This document shows, in pieces, positions 1-5,216 of a stretch of DNA of 8,251 bases. The first letter of the stretch is position 1. The number at the start of each line of letters is the position of its first letter. The position numbers were made by a program, and so were the translations under genes. Source of the stretch: Paenibacillus sp. oral taxon 786 str. D14 (lineage in GTDB: Bacteria > Bacillota > Bacilli > Paenibacillales > Paenibacillaceae). Where the stretch lies: NCBI RefSeq assembly GCF_000159955.1, contig NZ_GG696007.1, forward strand, positions 1-8,251. The letters run 5' to 3'. The notes beneath the pieces were generated by a model. It did no database searches and was not told where the DNA came from. It saw only the letters and a list, made by a program, of their open reading frames with translations.

Positions 1-76
1 ATATCCATATATAATGAGATGACCTAATATATGGTAATTTTACTATATCTTAAATTTGGAAATATTGGAATAATTA

Positions 77-214
77 TTTTAATTTTTTGTTCTTTTTGAT
101 CAAAGTGGTATGTGCTCTTGGGGTAAAACCTTCTGTTACCAAACTGCATCTAAACTCTACCCTTGCATCAAGTGACTCTATATAATCTCCACTCCTTTGA
201 TTTTCATAACCCCT
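77..214 (-). pseudogene. open stretch without start codon, possible coding remnant
   Basis: On the minus strand a 46-codon frame stays open between a TGA at 215-217 and a TAA at 74-76, with no ATG or GTG near its beginning. The predicted peptide is mixed and hydrophilic (it contains GDYIESLDARVEF and ends in a Lys-rich KKNKKLK), which reads more like coding sequence than AT-rich noise. I do not recognise the family. The lack of a start and of a Shine-Dalgarno sequence in frame argues for a 3' remnant rather than a gene. It could equally be a chance open frame. Confidence 0.2.
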
Positions 215-261
215 TCAAAATTTCGATCGTCTCCCTTCACTTGATCATGATCTCTTTTCGT

Positions 262-381
262 CTATACTTCGGGTTTTGAACGCAGCCCGAACATCTCAAT
301 GATCTTGTTTTTCACAATCCCCAGATCTCTCTCCCGCATAAGTGGGTAGTTTTTTGCTTCAAAGGTGTCGTAAAAACTCAT
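262..381 (-). pseudogene. 39-residue ORF, possible 3' remnant of a lost gene
   Basis: A minus-strand frame runs from ATG (379-381) to TAG (262-264). The peptide begins MSFYDTFEAKNYPLMRERDL and continues to a KNKIIEMFGL segment, an amphipathic charged composition typical of a real protein C-terminus. There is no good Shine-Dalgarno sequence at the expected distance from the ATG, and the terminator of the upstream DUF1292 gene (396-425) lies only 15 bases before it, so it has no obvious promoter. The simplest reading is the surviving end of a gene whose 5' part has been lost. The family is not recognised. The rest of 1-455 is AT-rich, and I see nothing else in it. Confidence 0.3.
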
Positions 382-395
382 CAACCTAGAACTAT

Positions 396-425
396 ACAAA
401 AAGCCCCCCGCTTCCGGGGAGCTCT
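396..425 (-). terminator. intrinsic terminator of the DUF1292 gene
   Basis: Read on the minus strand, AGCTCCCCG and CGGGGGGCT form a stem around a GAAG tetraloop, followed by TTTTTGT. It starts about 30 bases after the stop codon of the DUF1292 gene and is a classic Rho-independent terminator. Confidence 0.85.
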
Positions 426-455
426 TAGCTTCTATACCAGGTGATCCGCCGCAAA

Positions 456-779
456 TTAGGCTTCATCCATTTGGGCGACAAGCTCGTTGTAAGCTTCTTC
501 TACCTGTTTCCATTCCTGTTCGTCTTCGATATTGTAAAGCACCATTTCTTCGTTCTCTTCTTCCATGCGGAGAATGATGCCGTCCGCTTCCGGATTGTTG
601 CGCTCGAGCAGCAATGCGTACACTTTCTCGCCAACGTCGAACGTCTCGACAAGAACCATCTCTACGTCGTTCCCTTCTTCGTCGGTCAGCGTCAACACAA
701 ACTCTTCATGCTCATGATCATGGTCATGATCGTGGCCGCAGCCGCATGCTTCGCCGTGTTCGTGATTGTGGTCGCTCAT
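456..779 (-). CDS. DUF1292 family protein with His/Cys-rich N-terminal tail
   Basis: This is a 107-residue acidic cytoplasmic protein. Residues 1-26 are a metal-ligand-rich tail: His at 4, 6, 8, 16, 18, 20, 22 and 24, and Cys at 12 and 14 (CGCG), in a repeated His-Asp pattern. Residues 27-105 match the DUF1292 (YrzB-like) domain as I know it: FVLTLTDEEGNDVEM, then a KVYALLL strand, then glutamate-rich strands ending VLYNIEDEQEWKQVEEAYNEL. The family is common in Bacillota and has no firmly established function. The tail resembles Ni/Co/Zn-storing tails of metallochaperones, so metal binding is an inference. The ATG at 779 is preceded by GTGAGG at good spacing. It is a single-gene unit between a candidate promoter (846-875) and a terminator (396-425). 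Confidence 0.85.
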   Translation of the reverse strand: MSDHNHEHGEACGCGHDHDHDHEHEEFVLTLTDEEGNDVEMVLVETFDVGEKVYALLLERNNPEADGIILRMEEENEEMVLYNIEDEQEWKQVEEAYNELVAQMDEA

Positions 780-845
780 GAAATTACCTCACTTTAAGTA
801 TGTTTTAATGGACTGAAGAAGGGTCTCCCGCTTCGTTCCTCCCGT

Positions 846-875
846 ATCGTAACATTTTTGGTGGGGACAGGTCAA
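846..875 (-). promoter_or_regulatory. candidate sigma-A promoter for the DUF1292 gene
   Basis: On the minus strand TTGACC (870-875) and TACGAT (846-851) are separated by 18 bases: a good -35 and a moderate -10. The predicted start lies about 60 bases before the DUF1292 ATG. The leader contains a weak GGG/CCC hairpin (about 815-835) that I cannot assign to any known regulatory class. Confidence 0.4.
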
Positions 876-915
876 TTTTCGTGAGCGGATGCCCGTGTTG
901 TGCTCGGTTGTGCGG

Positions 916-1470
916 TTATTTCAGAACGTTAATGCTTTTCTCCGCAACGAGCACGAAATCTGATCCGTTAGACGGTTTCATGTAGAACCCTACGATGTAG
1001 CGGCCCGATGTCTTGAAATCATACGTGTAGTCCTTGGTCCGGAACCAGAAGTTATCGCGCTGCTCTTTGATTTCATCCGTCTGGATCTCCTTGGACGTCC
1101 CGTCCGGGGCCGTGATGGACACCCGCACTGCCGAGATGTTCGTGCGTAAATTATCAATTTGAGAGAAAACATTAAACTTCAGCTTCCCCGTCTTCTTCAC
1201 ATCGCCAAACACATTGTCATCCGCGAATAGAAACATATGGACATTGGGTTTATAATAATTCACCGTTTTGGTGCTGTCATTAAATTCAACTAAACCTTCG
1301 AGATTGCGTACGGGTACATAGGTTTTGCCGTCTATAATATATCCGCCGTCTTCCAGCTCGCGGCCGTTCAGCATCAGCTTCACCTTGGTGCTCGCGGCGT
1401 CGGCAAAGAGCAGGGAACCTCCCATAAGAGAGAATGCCACCACCAGTAATGCAACTCTTCTCCATTTCAT
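916..1470 (-). CDS. secreted stalk-domain (copper amine oxidase N-terminal-like) protein
   Basis: This 184-residue exported protein begins with a Sec signal peptide: MKWRR, then a hydrophobic core at residues 7-22, with likely cleavage after ADA (23-25). Residues 29-75 form a copper amine oxidase N-terminal-like 'stalk' repeat, recognisable from VKLMLNGRELEDGGYIIDGK, YVPVRNLEGL and the TKTVNYY strand. Residues about 85-184 look like an all-beta, Ig-like module (KLKFNVFSQI, VRVSITAPDG, SGRYIVGFYM). No copper-binding catalytic residues are expected, because in Paenibacillus this domain is a cell-envelope module without oxidase activity. The ATG at 1470 has a strong GGAGGG site. No sorting signal or lipobox is visible, so it is probably released or wall-associated. 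The binding partner is unknown. Confidence 0.8.
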   Translation of the reverse strand: MKWRRVALLVVAFSLMGGSLLFADAASTKVKLMLNGRELEDGGYIIDGKTYVPVRNLEGLVEFNDSTKTVNYYKPNVHMFLFADDNVFGDVKKTGKLKFNVFSQIDNLRTNISAVRVSITAPDGTSKEIQTDEIKEQRDNFWFRTKDYTYDFKTSGRYIVGFYMKPSNGSDFVLVAEKSINVLK

Positions 1471-1501
1471 GAATGTTGACCCTCCATTTGATTCCTGTTG
1501 A

Positions 1502-1531
1502 TGTATAGTTATACTCGCTGGTTCCGGTCAA
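1502..1531 (-). promoter_or_regulatory. candidate sigma-A promoter for the stalk-domain gene
   Basis: On the minus strand TTGACC (1526-1531) is followed after 18 bases by TATACA (1502-1507). The spacing and the -35 sequence are the same as in the candidate promoter of the downstream DUF1292 gene. The start would fall about 25 bases before the ATG, leaving just room for the GGAGGG ribosome binding site. Confidence 0.5.
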
Positions 1532-1652
1532 GTTGCGGTGTTGATGGGAAATGACGGCATTTTTTTATAGAGCGAGCCTAACCTTTTGTTTCGGCTGGAA
1601 ATTGTGTACAGTTAAAGAGGTGATCCATACTTGACCTAAGGGGGAATGCCTG

Positions 1653-2390
1653 ATGGCTTTACGACTACAAATGCTGGGGACGGGCGGAGCGTTTGCCAAA
1701 AAATATTTTAATAACAACGCGCTCCTCTATGCCGGTGACTTCACCCTGCTCATCGATTGCGGAATCACCGCCCCCCTGGCGCTGCACACGATCGGCAAGT
1801 CGGTGGAGGAGATCGATGCCGTGCTGATTACCCATATCCATGGCGATCATGTTGGAGGCTTGGAAGAGCTGGCTTTTCGCCGGAAATTTGGTTCTGGACG
1901 GAAACCGATCCTGTATATTGCTGAAAATTTGGTGGAGCCGCTATGGGAAAATACGCTGAAAGGCGGGTTAAGCCAAGACGGTGTAATCCACTCGCTAAAC
2001 GACGTGTTTGACGTGCGTCTATTAAAGGAAAGCGAGCCTGCACAGCTTGCCCCTGAGTTAAAAGTGGAGCTCATCCGAACGCCGCATATCCCGGGTAAAC
2101 CCAGCTATTCGCTTTATATCAATGATGAGATTTTTTACAGTGCGGATATGACGTTCGAGCCGGAGCTCTTAATGAGGCTTGTTCGTGAGCGGGGGTGCCG
2201 CCGAATTTTTCACGAGGTCCAACTTACCGGGAAAGGTGAAGTTCATACGACGCTGCAGGAGTTATTGTCCCTGCCAACCGAGATCCAAAGCCAAATCCTG
2301 CTGATGCATTATAGCGATGATATGGAATCCTTCCGAGGCGCTACGGGGAACATGGACTTTCTGCGTCAGCACGAAGTCTATACGCTGTAA
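1653..2390 (+). CDS. MBL-fold metallo-hydrolase (RNase Z-like superfamily)
   Basis: This is a 245-residue cytoplasmic protein of the metallo-beta-lactamase fold. The first strand, MLGTGGAF, is followed by FTLLIDCG. The metal-binding signature [10 protein letters not shown] gives H61, H63, D65 and H66. Other expected ligands are H145 (RTPH), D165 (YSADM) and H219 (LLMHY), so the dinuclear zinc site appears complete. Length and motif spacing fit the RNase Z/YhfI-like branch of small phosphodiester or ester hydrolases, but I cannot name the substrate. I do not call it tRNase Z because I see no clear exosite arm. The ATG at 1653 has GGGGG at 1640-1644. A second Shine-Dalgarno-like sequence at 1616-1626 precedes a two-codon TTG-ACC-TAA frame. 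The gene is monocistronic and ends at a strong terminator. Confidence 0.85.
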   Translation: MALRLQMLGTGGAFAKKYFNNNALLYAGDFTLLIDCGITAPLALHTIGKSVEEIDAVLITHIHGDHVGGLEELAFRRKFGSGRKPILYIAENLVEPLWENTLKGGLSQDGVIHSLNDVFDVRLLKESEPAQLAPELKVELIRTPHIPGKPSYSLYINDEIFYSADMTFEPELLMRLVRERGCRRIFHEVQLTGKGEVHTTLQELLSLPTEIQSQILLMHYSDDMESFRGATGNMDFLRQHEVYTL

Positions 2391-2392
2391 CC

Positions 2393-2434
2393 AAAAGAAC
2401 CCTGCGGGCATGATGACCTGCAGGGTTCTTTTTT
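2393..2434 (+). terminator. intrinsic terminator, probably bidirectional
   Basis: A perfect 13-bp stem (2393-2405 with 2420-2432) encloses a 14-base loop. The 3' arm runs into an unbroken T tract (2429-2434). It starts two bases after the stop codon of the hydrolase gene. In the other direction the same stem offers TTTT before GG, and it lies 25 bases past the stop codon of the convergent DUF3892 gene, so it may serve both. Confidence 0.9.
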
Positions 2435-2458
2435 CAAAATATAGGATATGGATCAACG

Positions 2459-2698
2459 TTATTCGAAGCTAGGCAAGTTATCCAAGTTGTTGGACGGATC
2501 TCCATCAGCATCGCCGCGGATATACATCTCTCCGTCCCGTCCCTTAAACACATTGACGCCGGCGATCGCGCCTGCCTTCACTTCCTGCAGGGCTTGCTGG
2601 TAATCCAGCACGCGGCCGCTGGACGTCTTGAACGCGACCAAATCCCCGTCACCGTTCTTCCGCACGGCAATAAACGTTTCTCTGGTATTCAGGGCCAT
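2459..2698 (-). CDS. DUF3892 domain protein
   Basis: This 79-residue protein is essentially one DUF3892 domain: FIAVRKNGDGDLVAFKTS, then GRVLDYQQALQEVKAGAI, then GVNVFKGRDGEMYIRGDADG and a PSNNLDNLPSFE tail. I recognise this sequence as very conserved across Paenibacillus and Bacillus; its function is unknown. The length is normal for the family. The ATG at 2698 has GAGGAG twelve bases upstream, a rather long spacing, but no in-frame alternative start fits better. The gene lies 68 bases downstream of the GNAT gene on the same strand with no evident promoter between them, so co-transcription is likely. Confidence 0.85.
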   Translation of the reverse strand: MALNTRETFIAVRKNGDGDLVAFKTSSGRVLDYQQALQEVKAGAIAGVNVFKGRDGEMYIRGDADGDPSNNLDNLPSFE

Positions 2699-2766
2699 CG
2701 GCTAGCTCATCTCCTCTTCATTAAGATTAGATCTAGCTTGCCCCAAAACCTCCAAACCTATGACCT

Positions 2767-3219
2767 TTACGATTTTAACGACTTGACCATCCGGACGTGC
2801 GGAATACCGGCGTCATCAAACGGTTCAGTCGAGATTGTCTCATAGCCGAGTTTAGCATAGAACCCTTCGGCATGGCATTGAGCATCCAGCACCGACTTCG
2901 TGAGACCGAGCTCCCGTGCCAGCTCCTCTAAGGCGAGCAGCAGGATTTTGCCTACGCCTTTCGAGCGGTACGGCTCACGTACGGCGATCCGCTGCATTTT
3001 GGCGGCATTGTCTTTATAGTAAATCAATCTGCCTGTCGCAACATAGTCCCCTTCCAATTCGATCAGCACATGATGTACATCCGGGCCAATCTGGTCGTAC
3101 TCGTCAATTTCCAATTCAACGGGGACCTTCTGTTCCTCGACGAACACCTCTTTGCGGATGTCCAGGCATTTCTGTAATTGCTCCTCATGATCGACATGAA
3201 TGATTGTTGCAGCCGACAC
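2767..3219 (-). CDS. GNAT family N-acetyltransferase (YjcF/ElaA-like)
   Basis: This is a 150-residue cytoplasmic acetyltransferase. The N-terminal CLDIRKEVFVEEQKVP (residues 18-33) and the acidic ELEIDEYD that follows are typical of the YjcF/ElaA branch of GNAT proteins. Residues 75-90 carry motif A with the acetyl-CoA pyrophosphate loop RSKGVG (85-90), preceded by the MQRIAV strand. The C-terminal part (AEGFYAKLGYE) is the usual motif B. The acceptor substrate is unknown. The start is GTG at 3219, with GGGAGGGG seven bases upstream; no ATG fits. The gene is transcribed divergently from the small membrane peptide gene, and the two share an unusual overlapping promoter region (3270-3300). Confidence 0.88.
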   Translation of the reverse strand: MSAATIIHVDHEEQLQKCLDIRKEVFVEEQKVPVELEIDEYDQIGPDVHHVLIELEGDYVATGRLIYYKDNAAKMQRIAVREPYRSKGVGKILLLALEELARELGLTKSVLDAQCHAEGFYAKLGYETISTEPFDDAGIPHVRMVKSLKS

Positions 3220-3269
3220 TTCGTTCCCCTCCCACCATTGCTTGTCTGTTGGATCATCTAAACTGCATC

Positions 3270-3298
3270 ATTATACAAAAAAATCATTTTCATGTATA
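3270..3298 (-). promoter_or_regulatory. promoter of the GNAT-DUF3892 unit
   Basis: On the minus strand TATACA (3293-3298) and a perfect TATAAT (3270-3275) are 17 bases apart, with a T-rich spacer. It overlaps the opposite-facing promoter at 3272-3300 almost completely. Confidence 0.5.
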
Positions 3299-3300
3299 GT
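3272..3300 (+). promoter_or_regulatory. promoter of the small membrane peptide gene
   Basis: On the plus strand TATACA (3272-3277) and TATAGT (3295-3300) are 17 bases apart. The -35 of this promoter overlaps the -10 of the divergent GNAT promoter and vice versa, because the two arms form an inverted repeat (ATTATACA and TGTATAGT). Confidence 0.45.
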
Positions 3301-3340
3301 TGTCTCATGGACATCGATGGAAAGGAGCTGGCTTAGGGGT

Positions 3341-3454
3341 ATGGTCATGGGCGTAACAATCGCCGCTGCGGTCGTCATCGCGGTTTTGCTGATTGCCTCC
3401 ATGTTTTACACGACGAAGAAAGGCTACTCCCGCAAATGGGACGAGGAAGAATAA
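3341..3454 (+). CDS. small single-pass membrane peptide, 35-37 residues
   Basis: The frame encodes a 37-residue peptide from ATG at 3341, or 35 residues from ATG at 3347. From the second ATG the sequence is one hydrophobic helix (MGVTIAAAVVIAVLLIASMF) followed by the charged tail YTTKKGYSRKWDEEE, so it should be a single-pass protein with a cytoplasmic tail. The second ATG has AGGGG seven bases upstream and looks the better start; AAAGGAG at 3321-3327 would serve the first only at a long spacing of 13 bases. The peptide has its own candidate promoter and converges on the His-rich membrane protein gene five bases downstream. I do not recognise a family. Small Paenibacillus membrane peptides of this build are often unannotated. 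Confidence 0.65.
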   Translation: MVMGVTIAAAVVIAVLLIASMFYTTKKGYSRKWDEEE

Positions 3455-3459
3455 AGCAT

Positions 3460-3747
3460 TTATTCCGTGGAATACACATCCTCTATAATCGTAGGCGAAT
3501 ACACGCCATCCGACACGGATGGCCCAAACGGCCAAGGGAATGCGCCGGTCTGCCGGCTTAAGGTCTCCGCGTTTGGCGCCATGCGGCAGGCGCTGGTCAG
3601 GGCCAGCAGCAAGACGGCCCCCGCGACGGCAACCCAAAGGGACCGCGGCCGTTTCGTCTCGCTCTTCGGCGACGAGATTTGATCATTGCTGTTGTTATGA
3701 TGGTTAAGGCCAATATGGCGGTGATGGTGGTTCCAACGCATGTTCAC
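3460..3747 (-). CDS. His-rich small membrane protein, unknown
   Basis: This 95-residue hypothetical protein has three parts. Residues 1-36 are hydrophilic and His/Asn-rich (NHHHRHIGLNHHNN). Residues 37-54 form one membrane segment, SLWVAVAGAVLLLALTSA, ending in Cys54. The rest is a Pro/Gly-containing outer tail. LTSAC resembles a lipobox, but Thr at -3 and its depth of 54 residues make lipidation doubtful. Its start is GTG at 3747 (AAAGGA four bases upstream) or ATG at 3741 (same site, ten bases). The gene is read from codon use and the ribosome binding site; no family is recognised and the opposite-strand frames look like shadows. Between it and the tRNA promoter region (3748-3890) I see no gene. 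Confidence 0.5.
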   Translation of the reverse strand: MNMRWNHHHRHIGLNHHNNSNDQISSPKSETKRPRSLWVAVAGAVLLLALTSACRMAPNAETLSRQTGAFPWPFGPSVSDGVYSPTIIEDVYSTE

Positions 3748-3930
3748 TTCTTCCTTTCGTTACGTGGTGCCTGTCTGTCTGATATATGCGTGTCATGGAT
3801 GTATGCAGTGCTGACTGTATGCGCGTCTTGAATGAAATGCAGCGTCGTGACGTCATGCGCCTTACCACTCGGACACGCATTCCTCCACCATTGTTGACAG
3901 AGGACAGACACCTTATACTCTAGGAAAGTG

Positions 3931-3959
3931 TTGACAAGAACCCCACCGCCTGATAAGAT
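3931..3959 (+). promoter_or_regulatory. promoter of tRNA-Val
   Basis: A consensus TTGACA (3931-3936) is followed after 17 bases by TAAGAT (3954-3959), with a TGA extension just before the -10. The start would be near 3966, leaving an 18-base leader before the tRNA. A second TTGACA at 3894-3899 with TACTCT 16 bases later (3916-3921) may be an upstream tandem promoter, but it is weaker. Confidence 0.65.
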
Positions 3960-3983
3960 AATTTTTGTCTTCACTATAAGTTT

Positions 3984-4056
3984 GATCTGCTAGCTCAGCT
4001 GGGAGAGCACCATCTTGACAGGGTGGGGGTCAGTGGTTCGAGCCCACTGCAGATCA
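3984..4056 (+). tRNA. tRNA-Val (anticodon GAC)
   Basis: A complete cloverleaf of 73 bases is visible. The acceptor stem is GATCTGC with GCAGATC (perfect 7 bp) plus discriminator A4056. The D arm contains GCTCAGCTGGGAGAGC. The anticodon stem is CCATC/GGTGG around the loop TTGACAG, giving anticodon GAC at 4017-4019. The variable loop has five bases. The T arm is AGTGG-TTCGAGC-CCACT. CCA is not encoded. It is a single-gene unit with its own promoter and terminator. Confidence 0.97.
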
Positions 4057-4061
4057 TAGAG

Positions 4062-4100
4062 AAAATCCCTTAAAGCATAAGCTTTAAGGGATTTTTTATT
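4062..4100 (+). terminator. intrinsic terminator of tRNA-Val
   Basis: A perfect 15-bp stem (4062-4076 with 4081-4095) closes an ATAA tetraloop and merges into a T-rich tail (4092-4100). It begins six bases after the tRNA 3' end. The symmetric A and T flanks may let it work on both strands. Confidence 0.92.
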
Positions 4101-4167
4101 TTCTCTTTTGTCAGATTAAGATGGCCTCCGATTCGAAGATAATATAGTATATAACTGGTATTTACTG

Positions 4168-4173
4168 TATAAT
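4168..4173 (+). promoter_or_regulatory. candidate -10 element for the lipoprotein gene
   Basis: A perfect TATAAT preceded by TG lies 27 bases before the TTG start. No convincing -35 hexamer is found 16-18 bases upstream in the AT-rich sequence, so the promoter is either weak or activator-dependent. Confidence 0.35.
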
Positions 4174-4199
4174 AGGGAATAGCCAAAGGGGTGGTCCTT

Positions 4200-4784
4200 T
4201 TGAAAAAAATCATGTACGTTTGTTTGATCGTTGTTCTTCTGATGCTAGCTGGCGGTTGCGGAACTGGGGCAAAGAACAATGATATCTCACCCATTGCTGA
4301 GGATGTCGAGCAAACTCCCGGGACTTCGCCAGGCTTATCCATAAGAGATGGTGTAGCCGTATGGGACCCAGGCTCAGAGTGTTGCAAATCTTTTGAAGAT
4401 ACCTTGAATGAAGTGCCATTTGAGGTTTCTATTCCAAAAGTTCCTTTTCCGATTACCCATCAGTCTGCCGATATCGTCCCAGCTAACTTTGACTTGATCC
4501 AATTGACCTTTGCTAATGAAGAGCGAGGAGAGCAACTGATACTGGCTGTTTCAAATTCGCAGGTAAAGTCCAAACCGGATGGTAAAAAGGGGCCAAAATT
4601 AAGTGATGGCACACAAACCTGGATCCAAAGCACACCAAGCTTAAGCGGGCTCTATTGGAGAAAGCAAGGATTAACCTATGCCTTAGGATCGAACAAGGTG
4701 GAAGATGGTAACTTTGTTCCTTTGTACAGTATTTCTGAACTCGTTCAGATTGCTAACTCTATTGTCCAACCTCCCCACCTCTAA
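4200..4784 (+). CDS. putative lipoprotein, DUF4367-like C-terminal domain
   Basis: The most likely start is TTG at 4200, because AAAGGGG at 4185-4191 sits eight bases upstream; the GTG at 4191 lies inside that ribosome binding site. This gives 194 residues. The signal peptide MKKIMYVCLIVVLLMLAGGC carries a lipobox LAGGC with Cys20, so the mature protein is lipid-anchored outside the membrane. After a Pro/Ser/Gly-rich linker with a CC pair (61-62), residues about 71-190 read as a beta-rich domain: VPFEVSIPKVPFPI, FDLIQLTFANEERGEQLILAV, a central TWIQS, LYWRKQGLTYALGS, ending ISELVQIANSI. This resembles DUF4367 of anti-sigma or lipoprotein C-termini; the call is tentative. The stop codon lies in the first repeat at 4782. 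Its composition is more AT-rich than that of most neighbours. Confidence 0.8.
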   Translation: MKKIMYVCLIVVLLMLAGGCGTGAKNNDISPIAEDVEQTPGTSPGLSIRDGVAVWDPGSECCKSFEDTLNEVPFEVSIPKVPFPITHQSADIVPANFDLIQLTFANEERGEQLILAVSNSQVKSKPDGKKGPKLSDGTQTWIQSTPSLSGLYWRKQGLTYALGSNKVEDGNFVPLYSISELVQIANSIVQPPHL

Positions 4785-4964
4785 CGGACCGTACCGACCT
4801 TATTTGTTCATTTCCCGGAGATTTCCCGAGCTAACGGACTCAAGTGACCTTATTGGGCAAAAATACTCATCGATTCAACGCAACAGACCCGAATAAGGTC
4901 TCTGAGGTCCGTTAAAACGGGTAGGCTTGCGTCCGAACCCAAATAACGGCTCTGGTGTCCGTTA
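4782..4964. repeat. four copies of a TAACGGAC-N6-GACCTTATT repeat, two in each orientation
   Basis: Copy A (4782-4806, plus) and copy B (4832-4856, plus) are exactly 50 bases apart. Copies C (4888-4914, minus) and D (4938-4964, minus) are also 50 bases apart. The core TAACGGAC is exact in all four; GACCTTATT is exact in A, B and C and changed at two bases in D. Copies B and C can pair into an 8-bp plus 9-bp stem with a six-by-six internal loop. The stop codon of the lipoprotein gene is the TAA of copy A. This looks like a dispersed non-coding repeat family. No gene is supported in 4785-5216. Confidence 0.8.
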
Positions 4965-4979
4965 GCGCAGCCGAGATGC

Positions 4980-5085
4980 CAGCTAGCAGCTATCAGCAAA
5001 CCGCAAACACGCTACCTTCTACCATCTACCAGCCAACATCAAACAGCTAGCATCTACCAGCTATCAAATATCCGCAAGCAGCAAA
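4980..5085 (+). repeat. degenerate 7-bp tandem array, about 15 units
   Basis: The stretch divides into consecutive units of mostly seven bases, each starting with C: CAGCTAG, CAGCTAT, CAGCAAA, CCGCAAA, CACGCTA, CCTTCTA, CCATCTA and so on to CCGCAAG and CAGCAAA (5072-5085). Twelve of the fifteen units are exactly seven bases; the others are six or eight. CAGCTAG occurs twice, at 4980 and 5044. No start codon or ribosome binding site leads into it, so it looks non-coding. Confidence 0.6.
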
Positions 5086-5132
5086 CGGCCTCTTGCTTCT
5101 TGCCTTTGTTCCGTCGCGCCATAGCACCGCAC

Positions 5133-5157
5133 AAAAAACACCCGCCCCTAAAGGTGC
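5133..5157 (-). terminator. possible terminator of the metallophosphoesterase gene
   Basis: On the minus strand a short GC stem (GCACC with GGTGT, including one G-T pair) around a ten-base loop is followed by six T residues. It lies about 60 bases past the phosphoesterase stop codon. The stem is short, so the call is moderate. Confidence 0.4.
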
Positions 5158-5216
5158 GCGTTCTCGTTAAAGTATGTTACTGTTCACCATACGTCCACCC
5201 GATTTCCAATCACCTG

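Noticed and set aside
441..797. Plus-strand 118-residue frame opposite the DUF1292 gene
   Set aside because: It is the antisense image of the His-Asp-rich tail and acidic domain, has no ribosome binding site, and the minus-strand protein is a recognised family.
810..840. Riboswitch or T-box in the DUF1292 leader
   Set aside because: Only a short GGG/CCC hairpin is visible; there is no T-box motif, terminator or conserved aptamer element.
3744..3974. Minus-strand 76-residue frame upstream of the His-rich protein
   Set aside because: It runs through the tRNA promoter region, has Cys/Trp-rich unlikely composition, and shows no good ribosome binding site.
4070..4387. Minus-strand 105-residue frame over the tRNA terminator and lipoprotein start
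   Set aside because: It overlaps a convincing terminator and the signal peptide of the lipoprotein; it is a shadow frame.
4705..4896. Plus-strand 63-residue frame through the repeats
   Set aside because: Its second half is a translation of the TAACGGAC repeats, and its start lies inside the lipoprotein gene without a ribosome binding site.
4980..5085. CRISPR array
   Set aside because: The repeat unit is only about 7 bases with no separate spacers and no cas genes, so it is a simple tandem array.
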